A model generated the notes under the pieces. The model was not told the origin of the DNA. It worked only from the letters and a program-made list of their open reading frames with translations, and did no database searches. Both the position numbers and the translations under genes were made by a program. This document shows positions 7,120-13,326 of a stretch of 16,837 nt of DNA, in pieces (position 1 is the first letter of the stretch; every line of letters begins with the position of its first letter). The stretch comes from Terrimesophilobacter sp044508495 (GTDB lineage Bacteria; Actinomycetota; Actinomycetes; Actinomycetales; Microbacteriaceae): the NCBI GenBank assembly GCA_044508495.1, contig JBIQHP010000048.1:1-16837 (forward strand), in the 5' to 3' direction.

Positions 7120-7428
7120 TTACTTGATGCTGGTGATCTTGACGCGGGTGAGCTCGGAGCGATGCCCCATGCGGCGCTTGTACCCGGTCTTGTTCTTGTA
7201 GTTCTGGATGTTGATCTTCGGGCCGCGCAGGTCGCCGACGACCTCGGCCGTCACGGTGATCTTGGCGAGCGACTTGGCGTCGTGGGTGATCGTATCGCCG
7301 TCGACGAACAGCACGGGCACGAGCTCGACGTTGCCGTCCTTGTCCGCCTTGATGCGATCCAGGACGACGACCGAGCCGACCTCGACCTTCTCCTGCCGAC
7401 CGCCGGCGCGCACAACTGCGTAAACCAC
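7120..7428 (-). CDS. rplU: 50S ribosomal protein L21
   Basis: This 102-residue bL21 has the typical VYAVVRAGGRQEKVEVG start, LVPVLFVDGD in the middle and the 23S-binding C-terminal block INIQNYKNKTGYKRRMGHR followed by LTRVKI. The start codon is GTG at 7428 with GAGGG about 6 nt before it. It heads the rplU-rpmA-obgE-proB operon and is preceded by a good promoter (7512-7541) and a leader of about 77 nt. Confidence 0.97.
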   Translation of the reverse strand: MVYAVVRAGGRQEKVEVGSVVVLDRIKADKDGNVELVPVLFVDGDTITHDAKSLAKITVTAEVVGDLRGPKINIQNYKNKTGYKRRMGHRSELTRVKITSIK

Positions 7429-7511
7429 GTGGAACCCTCACTGTTGAAAAAGACTGTCCGGATGACGACCTCGGCGGAAAGCGGGCTCAGCCCAACACAC
7501 ACCAAGGGTCA

Positions 7512-7541
7512 ATACTACTTGATTCTCCGGAGGACGGTCAA
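7512..7541 (-). promoter_or_regulatory. Sigma70-type promoter of rplU-rpmA-obgE
   Basis: On the minus strand, -35 TTGACC (7536-7541) and -10 TAGTAT (7512-7517) are separated by 18 bp, close to the housekeeping consensus. Transcription would start near 7505, giving a leader of about 77 nt before the GTG of rplU. The leader contains GGGC-TGA-GCCC and other short complementary stretches but no structure I can name; autogenous control by L21 is possible and unproven. Confidence 0.65.
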
Positions 7542-7574
7542 ACCTCGGTGCCGGCAGCCACGCCGTCGCGCTCC

Positions 7575-7580
7575 TAGACT
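7575..7580 (+). promoter_or_regulatory. -10 element, probable leaderless start of the DUF4031 gene
   Basis: TAGACT (TANNNT) ends exactly 7 nt before the ATG at 7588, so transcription should begin at or next to the start codon. No Shine-Dalgarno sequence is present. That arrangement is typical of leaderless actinobacterial mRNAs. No clear -35 is visible. Confidence 0.45.
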
Positions 7581-7587
7581 CTCACTC

Positions 7588-7863
7588 ATGACGGTCCTCA
7601 TCGACGAGCCTATCTGGCCGGCGCACGACACGCTGTGGGCGCACCTCGTGAGCGATGAGTCCCTCGAGGAGCTCCACGCCTTCGCCGAGGCGGCCGGCCT
7701 GCCGCCTCGCGCCTTCGACCTGGATCACTACGACGTCCCGGAGCATCGCTGCGCCGACCTGATCGCCGCGGGCGCGGAGCCGGTGGGCAACCGCGAACTC
7801 GTGCTGCGCCTCCGTGCGAGCGGGCTGCGGGTCAGTCAGCGCGAACGCCGCGGCCTCTCCTGA
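7588..7863 (+). CDS. DUF4031 domain protein
   Basis: This 91-residue protein has the DUF4031 pattern: MTVLIDEPIW at the start, WAHLVSDESLEELHAFAEAAGL in the middle, then FDLDHYDVPEHRCADLIAAGA and a C-terminal basic RVSQRERRGLS. DUF4031 proteins are small, cytoplasmic and of unknown function, common in actinobacteria and proteobacteria. The ATG at 7588 lies 7 nt after a TAGACT -10 box and has no ribosome-binding site. It is transcribed against its neighbours: divergent from rplU and convergent with rne, whose stop is 28 bp beyond its own. Confidence 0.85.
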   Translation: MTVLIDEPIWPAHDTLWAHLVSDESLEELHAFAEAAGLPPRAFDLDHYDVPEHRCADLIAAGAEPVGNRELVLRLRASGLRVSQRERRGLS

Positions 7864-7891
7864 CGGCTGCGGCTTCCTCTGGCCTGCGCCG

Positions 7892-10168
7892 CTACTCGGC
7901 CGACTTCTGCGCAGGAGCCTTCTGCGCGGCAAGGCTCGCGGATGTCGCGCGCCGCGACGTGCGCGCCCGCCCGGTCCCCGGCTGAGCGGGCTCGGGGAGG
8001 GCATCGAGCACGGAGTCGAGGAGCTGCTCGGCGTCCTTGGAGCTGATCCGGCGGGCGGGCCGCGAGGACTTCTTGACCGGGATGTCGAGGATCGCGACCG
8101 TCTCCTCCTCCGCGGCGTCCGGAGACGGCGCGACGGCCTCCTCGACGACCGGCGACTCGGCGGAACCGGCCTCCGGCAGCGACTGGTCGGCCAGCTCGAC
8201 GACGGGCGCGATCGTGCTCGCCGCGATCTTGGCGAGCGCGTTCTTGACGTCCTCGGTGATGGCGTGCGTTCCGCCGTTGCCGTTCCCGTTCTTCGGAGCG
8301 GCCTGCTGCCCTCCCCGCCCCCGGCGCTTGGGCTCCGGCTGCGGCGACTGGCGGTGCCTGGTCACCGGGTCGTGGTGCACGATGATGCCCCGCCCGGCGC
8401 AGACCTCACAGGGCTCGCTGAACGACTCGAGCAGGCCGAGGCCGAGCTTCTTGCGGGTCATCTGCACGAGACCGAGCGAGGTCACCTCGGCGACCTGGTG
8501 CTTGGTGCGGTCCCGGCTCAGGCACTCGACGAGCCTGCGCAGCACGAGATCGCGGTTGGACTCGAGCACCATGTCGATGAAGTCGACGACGATGATGCCG
8601 CCGATGTCGCGCAGCCGGAGCTGACGCACGATCTCCTCGGCCGCCTCGAGGTTGTTCTTGGTGACGGTCTCCTCGAGGTTGCCGCCGGAGCCGACGAACT
8701 TGCCGGTGTTGACGTCGACGACGGTCATGGCCTCCGTGCGGTCGATCACGAGAGAGCCGCCGGAGGGAAGCCAGACCTTGCGGTCGAGCGCCTTCTCGAT
8801 CTGCTCGGAGATGCGGAACTCGTCGAAGGCATCCGCCGCGCCCTCGTACTTCGCGACGCGGTCGGCGAGGTCGGGGGCGACGGCGCTCAGGTAGCCCTGG
8901 ATCGTCGTCATGGCGTCGTCGCCCGCGACGACGAGCTTCTGGAAGTCCTCGTTGAAGACGTCGCGCACGATCTTGACGAGCAGGTCGGGCTCGCTGTGCA
9001 GGAGGGCGGGCGCCTGCACGCTCTCGACGGCGGTGCTGATCTCGGTCCACTGCGCGGTGAGGCGGTTGACGTCGAGGGTGAGCTGCTCCTCGGTCGCGCC
9101 CTCCGCCGCCGTGCGGACGATGACGCCGACGTTCTCGGGGAGCACCTCCTTGAGGATCTTCTTGAGCCGCGCGCGCTCGGTGTCCGGCAGCTTGCGCGAG
9201 ATCCCGTTCATCGAGCCGTTCGGCACGTACACGAGATAGCGGCCGGGGAGCGAGACCTGACTCGTCAGGCGGGCGCCCTTGTGGCCGACCGGGTCCTTCG
9301 TGACCTGCACGAGCACCTTGTCCCCCGGCTTGAGGGCGAGCTCGATCCGGCGCGCCTGCTGCTTGCCCTCGGCGGAGTTCTCGGCTGCGGCATCCCAGTC
9401 GACCTCCCCCGAGTAGAGCACGGCGTTGCGTCCGCGACCGATGTCGACGAACGCCGCCTCCATGCTGGGGAGCACGTTCTGCACCCGGCCGAGGTAGACG
9501 TTGCCGATGAGCGAGGCGTCCTGGGCGCGGGCGACGTAGTGCTCGACGAGTACGCCGTCCTCGAGCACGCCGATCTGGATGCGGTCGTGCTTCGAGCGGA
9601 CCACCATGATCCGGTCGACGCTCTCGCGGCGAGCCAGGAACTCGGTCTCGGTGATGACCGGGCGCCGGCGGCCGGCGTCACGGCCGTCGCGACGGCGCTG
9701 CTTCTTGGCCTCGAGCCTCGTCGAGCCCTTGACCCGCTGCGGCTCGTTGCTCGGCGCCGGCTGCTGGCGCGGCTGGCGGACCTTGACGACCGTGTTCGGC
9801 TTCGCGGCATCCGCATCGCCTTCCTCTCCNNNNNNNNNNNNNNNNNNNNNNNNNNNNNNNNNNNNNNNNNNNNNNNNNNNNNNNNNNNNNNNNNNNNNNN
9901 NNNNNNNNNNNNNNNNNNNNNNNNNNNNNGAGGTCCGCTTCTGCGCCGCCGCGGCCGCGGCCGACTTCGGGGGAGACACCCTCTTGGCCGGAGCCTTGCG
10001 CGCGCGCGCGTTCTCCGCTCCGGGCGCCGTAGCCGCCTCGGCCGTCTGCTCGCCCGCCGCCGACTTCGCCGGCTCCCCGGCCTCTACCGCCGGCCCGGTT
10101 CCGTCCTTGGACTTGCGGCCGCCGAAGATCCGGGACTTCTTCTTGTCGTTTTCGTTTGTCTCCACCAT
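7892..10168 (-). CDS. rne: Ribonuclease E/G (interrupted by an assembly gap)
   Basis: This is the endoribonuclease that begins mRNA decay and matures rRNA and tRNA in actinobacteria. From the ATG at 10168 (AGGAG 10 nt upstream) the protein is about 758 residues if the gap is taken as 100 nt. Order: a disordered N-terminal extension rich in Lys, Ala and Arg (1 to about 200, holding the N gap); an S1 RNA-binding domain (GNVYLGRVQNVLPSMEAAFV, DIGRGRNAVLY); the catalytic metal site with D in VVDVNTGKFVGSGG (about 484) and in GIIVVDFIDM (about 528); the Zn-link CEVCAGRG (about 586); and a low-complexity, acidic-then-basic C-terminal tail. The catalytic core in the middle with disordered arms on both sides is the actinobacterial RNase E/G layout. 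Both sides of the gap are in one frame, so its true length should be 1 modulo 3. Confidence 0.95.
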   Translation of the reverse strand: MVETNENDKKKSRIFGGRKSKDGTGPAVEAGEPAKSAAGEQTAEAATAPGAENARARKAPAKRVSPPKSAAAAAAQKRTXXXXXXXXXXXXXXXXXXXXXXXXXXXXXXXXXXGEEGDADAAKPNTVVKVRQPRQQPAPSNEPQRVKGSTRLEAKKQRRRDGRDAGRRRPVITETEFLARRESVDRIMVVRSKHDRIQIGVLEDGVLVEHYVARAQDASLIGNVYLGRVQNVLPSMEAAFVDIGRGRNAVLYSGEVDWDAAAENSAEGKQQARRIELALKPGDKVLVQVTKDPVGHKGARLTSQVSLPGRYLVYVPNGSMNGISRKLPDTERARLKKILKEVLPENVGVIVRTAAEGATEEQLTLDVNRLTAQWTEISTAVESVQAPALLHSEPDLLVKIVRDVFNEDFQKLVVAGDDAMTTIQGYLSAVAPDLADRVAKYEGAADAFDEFRISEQIEKALDRKVWLPSGGSLVIDRTEAMTVVDVNTGKFVGSGGNLEETVTKNNLEAAEEIVRQLRLRDIGGIIVVDFIDMVLESNRDLVLRRLVECLSRDRTKHQVAEVTSLGLVQMTRKKLGLGLLESFSEPCEVCAGRGIIVHHDPVTRHRQSPQPEPKRRGRGGQQAAPKNGNGNGGTHAITEDVKNALAKIAASTIAPVVELADQSLPEAGSAESPVVEEAVAPSPDAAEEETVAILDIPVKKSSRPARRISSKDAEQLLDSVLDALPEPAQPGTGRARTSRRATSASLAAQKAPAQKSAE
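9830..9929. other. Assembly gap (100 N)
   Basis: Exactly 100 Ns, conventional placeholder. It lies in the low-complexity N-terminal arm of the RNase E/G gene, where Ala/Lys-rich GC-rich sequence is hard to assemble. Confidence 0.99.
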
Positions 10169-10373
10169 CGCTGGTGCACTCCTAGTGCCCGGTGCGGGAA
10201 ACCGCGCCACCCCGCCGGGTATTGCTCTCATGCCGCCATCCGCCCTAGGCGGATCGCTGCTAATCCTTTGCGTTCGCACGCTTTCTGATGCGCACCGCCG
10301 AGCGGGTCGCAGTCGCCCGGTTCAGAGACCGGGAAGCTTTTCCTGGTCGACCCGGGCGCGGCCCGGACGACTC
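10169..10373 (-). promoter_or_regulatory. Long structured 5' leader of rne
   Basis: If the -10 box at 10379-10384 is used, rne has a leader of about 200 nt. It contains two perfect hairpins: CCCGGT/ACCGGG with a 6-nt loop (10316-10333) and ATCCGCC/GGCGGAT with a 3-nt loop (10238-10254). The hairpins are seen in the sequence. That they serve control of rne, as the E. coli rne leader does for autoregulation by RNase E, is inference. The second palindrome could also be a protein-binding site. Confidence 0.4.
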
Positions 10374-10378
10374 CCGCC

Positions 10379-10387
10379 ATTATCGCA
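10379..10387 (-). promoter_or_regulatory. Extended -10 promoter of rne
   Basis: On the minus strand TGC-GATAAT matches the extended -10 consensus TGn-TATAAT with one mismatch in the hexamer. No good -35 is found, as is usual with extended -10 promoters. Transcription would start near 10373. It lies back to back with the VKOR promoter at 10418-10426. Confidence 0.45.
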
Positions 10388-10417
10388 CGCCTTCCCGGCA
10401 AACCCGCTTTCGCCGCA

Positions 10418-10426
10418 TGCAATAAT
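10418..10426 (+). promoter_or_regulatory. Extended -10 promoter, probable leaderless start of the VKOR gene
   Basis: TGC-AATAAT matches TGn-TATAAT with one mismatch. The hexamer ends 7 nt before the GTG at 10434, so the transcript should begin at the start codon. No Shine-Dalgarno sequence is present. The same 7-nt spacing is seen before the DUF4031 gene. Confidence 0.5.
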
Positions 10427-10433
10427 CGCGAGT

Positions 10434-11036
10434 GTGAGCCAGACCCCGTCGGCATCCCGCCCCCTCGCCCTGCCGATCTTCCTCATTCTGGCCGGGCTCA
10501 TCGGGTTCTCCGCCTCCTGGGAGCTCACCCTCGCCAAGTTCCAGACGCTCACCGATCCCGGCACCGGCCTCGGCTGCGACTTCAGCGTCCTCGTGCAGTG
10601 CGGCAGGAATCTCGAGTCCTGGCAGGGGTCTGTGTTCGGCTTTCCGAACCCCCTCCTGGGCCTCGGCGGCTTCGTCGCGCCGGTCGCGGTCGGCGTCGGC
10701 ATCCTCGCCGGCGCCCGCTTCGCGCGCTGGTTCTGGTTGCTCTTCAACCTCGGCGTCGCCGGCGCCCTCGCCTTCGTGTGCTGGCTCATCGGGCAGAGCA
10801 TCTTCGACCTCGCGACGCTGTGCCCGTGGTGCATGGTCGTCTGGAGCGTCACGATCCCGCTCTTCTGGGTGGTCACGCTCCACAACCTCTCGGCGGGCAA
10901 CATCCCGGTCGGCGAGGGCGCGCGTCGGTTCTTCGCCGCCGCCTACGCCTGGGTGCCGCTCATCACGATCGCGAGCTACCTCGTCGTGGCACTCATCGCG
11001 CAGGCGCGACTCGACCTGCTGAGCTACTTGGGCTGA
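10434..11036 (+). CDS. Vitamin K epoxide reductase (VKOR) family membrane protein
   Basis: Bacterial VKOR re-oxidises a DsbA-like thiol oxidase and passes the electrons to a quinone, allowing disulfide formation outside the cytoplasm. The 200-residue protein has about five membrane segments (11-32, 72-94, 98-119, 132-150, 168-189). All four catalytic cysteines are present: the loop pair C48 and C56 (GLGCDFSVLVQCGRN) and the CPWC active site (C130, C133). The conserved serine of the SVFGFPNPLLG segment (66) is also there. There is no fused thioredoxin domain, and no dsbA-like gene lies in this window, so the partner must be elsewhere. The GTG at 10434 is chosen because it lies 7 nt after an extended -10 box and gives the usual short N-terminus. 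It is divergent from rne and convergent with ndk. Confidence 0.94.
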   Translation: MSQTPSASRPLALPIFLILAGLIGFSASWELTLAKFQTLTDPGTGLGCDFSVLVQCGRNLESWQGSVFGFPNPLLGLGGFVAPVAVGVGILAGARFARWFWLLFNLGVAGALAFVCWLIGQSIFDLATLCPWCMVVWSVTIPLFWVVTLHNLSAGNIPVGEGARRFFAAAYAWVPLITIASYLVVALIAQARLDLLSYLG

Positions 11037-11056
11037 GTCGCCGAAAACCCCTCATT

Positions 11057-11094
11057 CGGACGAGTGTGGCTGCCTGGGCGGGGGGTCTCGTCCG
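11057..11094. terminator. Inverted repeat between convergent VKOR and ndk genes
   Basis: CGGACGAG (11057-11064) and CTCGTCCG (11087-11094) form a perfect 8-bp stem around a 22-nt G-rich loop, in the 87-bp space between two genes that end toward each other. The position suits a two-way terminator. There is no T tract on either side, so a classical Rho-independent terminator is not shown. Confidence 0.35.
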
Positions 11095-11123
11095 CTCGGG
11101 GGTGATTCGCGCGGAGGGTGCTC

Positions 11124-11546
11124 CTAGGCGAACCAGAGGGCGAGCTCGCGTGCGGCGGACTCCGGCGAGTCCGAGCCGTGCACGAGGTTCTGCTGCACCG
11201 CGAGACCCCAGTCGCGCCCGAGGTCGCCGCGGATGGTCCCGGGTGCCGCGGTCGTCGGGTCGGTCGTGCCCGCGAGCATCCGGAATCCGTCGATCACCCG
11301 GTTGCCCGCGACACGCATGGCGACGACCGGCCCGCTCTCCATGAACTCGACGAGCGGCTCGTAGAAGGGCTTGCCCTGGTGCTCCTCGTAGTGCTTCGCG
11401 AGCAGGTCGCGGTCGGCGTGCACGAGGCGGATGTCCACGAGCTGGTAGCCCTTGGCCTCGATGCGGCGCAGGATCTCGCCGGTGAGGCTGCGGGCCACGC
11501 CGTCCGGCTTGACGAGGACGAGGGTCTCTTCGACGGGCGCGTTCAT
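11124..11546 (-). CDS. ndk: Nucleoside diphosphate kinase
   Basis: Ndk moves the terminal phosphate of ATP to other (d)NDPs through a phosphohistidine. The 140-residue protein is full length: TLVLVKPDGVARS (8-20), GYQLVDIRLVHADRDL (33-48), HYEEHQGKPFYEPLVEFM (52-69), SGPVVAMRVAG (71-81), the TIRGDLG turn (104-110) and the active-site NLVHGSDSPESAARE (120-134) with the phosphorylated His at 123. GGAG lies 6 nt before the ATG. The start codon overlaps the DUF4233 stop (ATGA), so translation is coupled to the ileS-folC operon. Confidence 0.98.
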   Translation of the reverse strand: MNAPVEETLVLVKPDGVARSLTGEILRRIEAKGYQLVDIRLVHADRDLLAKHYEEHQGKPFYEPLVEFMESGPVVAMRVAGNRVIDGFRMLAGTTDPTTAAPGTIRGDLGRDWGLAVQQNLVHGSDSPESAARELALWFA

Positions 11547-11941
11547 GGTGTCTCCTTGATCGGGGGGTCGGTGGATGGCTCCTGGGTGGATGCGGTCCGG
11601 GCGTCGAGACGGCGCCCGGTGACGAAGCAGTAGATCCAGATGGCGGCGAACCCGGCGCCGATGAAGTACATGAGCGTGAGGATGGCCCCCGTCGCCACGA
11701 GCACGGCCTGGAGCGCCCAGCCGAGCCACACACCCGCGGGGTGGCGCACGAGCCGGGCCGTGATGAGGAGGATCGCGAAGAGCGCCGCTCCCCCGCCGAA
11801 GGCGACGGCCGGCGGCACGGCCCTGAGTCCGAAGGCCGTGACGGTCACGAAGAACATGAGGGCGGCCTCGAGCCCGAGCACGATCGACAGGAGGGACTCG
11901 GTGGCCGTGCGCACGCGGCGCGGGGCCGGCTGGCGGCTCAC
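11543..11941 (-). CDS. DUF4233 membrane protein
   Basis: This protein of about 132 residues has four hydrophobic segments: TESLLSIVLGLEAALMFFVT and on, AVAFGGGAALFAILLITARL, WLGWALQAVLVATGAILTLM, and FIGAGFAAIWIYCFVTGR. A basic N-terminus (RQPAPRRVRT) and a short Thr/Pro-rich tail flank them. This is the DUF4233 pattern, a family found almost only in actinobacteria between folC and ndk; its function is unknown. The GTG at 11941 overlaps the folC stop by four bases with AGGG upstream. An ATG three codons earlier (11950) is the alternative start and has no better ribosome-binding site. Its stop overlaps the ndk ATG. Confidence 0.9.
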   Translation of the reverse strand: MSRQPAPRRVRTATESLLSIVLGLEAALMFFVTVTAFGLRAVPPAVAFGGGAALFAILLITARLVRHPAGVWLGWALQAVLVATGAILTLMYFIGAGFAAIWIYCFVTGRRLDARTASTQEPSTDPPIKETP

Positions 11942-13326
11942 CGGTTCCATCCCTGTTCGGTCGCGAGCTCGATCGCCTCGCCGATGAGCGTGATGGAGCC
12001 GGTCACGAGAACCGCGCGACCGGGGGCGGCGCTCGCCCACTCGCGTGCCTCGACGAGCGCGGCGTCGAGCGTGTCGAACTCGAGCCGGGGCGCCTCGTGC
12101 GCCCATTCGGCGACACGTTCGGCGAGCTCCTCCGCCGGGATCGCCCGGTCCGACTGGGACTGGGTCACGTGGATGCGGGTGGCGAGGGGCGCGAGCTCGT
12201 CGACGATCCCGTGGGCGTCCTTGTCCTCGAGGATGCCCATGACGAGCACGAGCTCCTCGAAGTCGAAGTAGGTCCCGAGCGCCGCGGCGAGCGCTCGCGC
12301 CCCGTGCGGGTTGTGCGCCGCGTCGATGATCACGGTCGGCTCGACGCCGAGGATCTGGAGGCGGCCGGGAGAGGTCGCCGTCGCGAGCCCCTCGGCCAGG
12401 ATGTCGTGGTCGAGCGGCTGCGTCCCCCCGCCCAGGAAGGACTCGACGGCGGCGATCGCGACCGTCGCATTGATCGCCTGGTGGTCGCCGAACAGCGGGA
12501 GGAAGAGGTCCGGGTAGCCTCCGGCGATCCCGCGGACGTCGATGACCTGCCCGCCGACCGCGACCGTCGTGGACTCGAGCGCGAAGCCCTCGCCCTCGAC
12601 GGCGAGGGTGGACTCGGTGAGGGCGACGGCGCGCTCGATCGCGGCCAGCGCATCCGGGACCTGCTTCGCGGAGACGACGCTCGCAGCGGGCTTGACGATG
12701 CCGGCCTTCGTCGTCGCGATCTCCGCGACGGTGTTGCCGAGCCGATGCATGTGGTCGAGCGCGATGGGGGTGAGCACCGCGACCTGGCCGTCGGCGACGT
12801 TCGTCGAGTCCCACTCGCCGCCCATCCCGACCTCGAGCACGGTGACGTCGACCGGGGCGTCCGCGAAGCAGGCGAAGGCGAGCACGGTGAGCGCCTCGAA
12901 GAAGGTCACCGGCAGCTCGCCGGCCGCCTCGAGCTCGGCGTCGACCATCCCGAGGTAGGGCCGGATGTCGTCCCAGTTGGCGACGAGCGCCTCGTTGGAG
13001 ATCGGCTCGCCGTCGATGACGATGCGCTCGTTCATGCGCACGAGATGGGGGCTCGTGAGGAGTCCGGTGCGCAGCCCGTGCGCGCGCAGGATGCTCTCGG
13101 CGATGCGGCTCGTGCTCGTCTTGCCGTTCGTGCCCGTGACGTGGATGACCGGATAGGCCCGCTGCGGATCCCCGAGCAGCTCGGCGACCCTGCGGGTCGG
13201 CCCGAGCCTCGGCTGCGGATTCGCCTCGCCGACCCGCGACAGGAGCTCCGCGTAGACGCGGTCGGCCTGAGCCTGGAAGAGTGCGTCGTTCCCGATCTCA
13301 GGATCCTCCTCGCGCTTCCTAGACAT
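11938..13326 (-). CDS. folC: Bifunctional folylpolyglutamate / dihydrofolate synthase
   Basis: FolC makes dihydrofolate from dihydropteroate and glutamate and then adds further glutamates to folates. The 462-residue protein has the Mur-ligase-like ATP site HVTGTNGKTSTSRIAESIL (62-80), LLTSPHLVRMNERI (about 89-102), FFEALTVLAFACF, TVLEVGMGGEWDSTNV (the family's EVG-x-GG-x-x-D-x-T-N motif), LGNTVAEIATTKAGIVKP, and the C-terminal IIDAAHNPHGARALA and SGS-type ending VLVTGSITLIGEAI. The ATG at 13326 overlaps the ileS stop by 8 bases. Its own stop overlaps the DUF4233 start. A folC next to a class I tRNA synthetase gene (usually valS, here ileS) is a common bacterial arrangement. Confidence 0.97.
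   Translation of the reverse strand: MSRKREEDPEIGNDALFQAQADRVYAELLSRVGEANPQPRLGPTRRVAELLGDPQRAYPVIHVTGTNGKTSTSRIAESILRAHGLRTGLLTSPHLVRMNERIVIDGEPISNEALVANWDDIRPYLGMVDAELEAAGELPVTFFEALTVLAFACFADAPVDVTVLEVGMGGEWDSTNVADGQVAVLTPIALDHMHRLGNTVAEIATTKAGIVKPAASVVSAKQVPDALAAIERAVALTESTLAVEGEGFALESTTVAVGGQVIDVRGIAGGYPDLFLPLFGDHQAINATVAIAAVESFLGGGTQPLDHDILAEGLATATSPGRLQILGVEPTVIIDAAHNPHGARALAAALGTYFDFEELVLVMGILEDKDAHGIVDELAPLATRIHVTQSQSDRAIPAEELAERVAEWAHEAPRLEFDTLDAALVEAREWASAAPGRAVLVTGSITLIGEAIELATEQGWNR

Noticed and set aside
10169..10279. Longer N-terminus for RNase E/G, starting at 10279
   Set aside because: The added residues do not look like protein, and the ATG at 10168 has a proper AGGAG upstream.
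7814..10288. Plus-strand open frame of about 820 codons opposite rne
   Set aside because: Antisense shadow of the RNase E/G gene; no motifs, and it runs through the N gap.
10316..10341. Rho-independent terminator on the plus strand (CCCGGT/ACCGGG hairpin followed by AAGCTTTT)
   Set aside because: No plus-strand gene ends here; it lies between divergent genes and is better seen as part of the rne leader.
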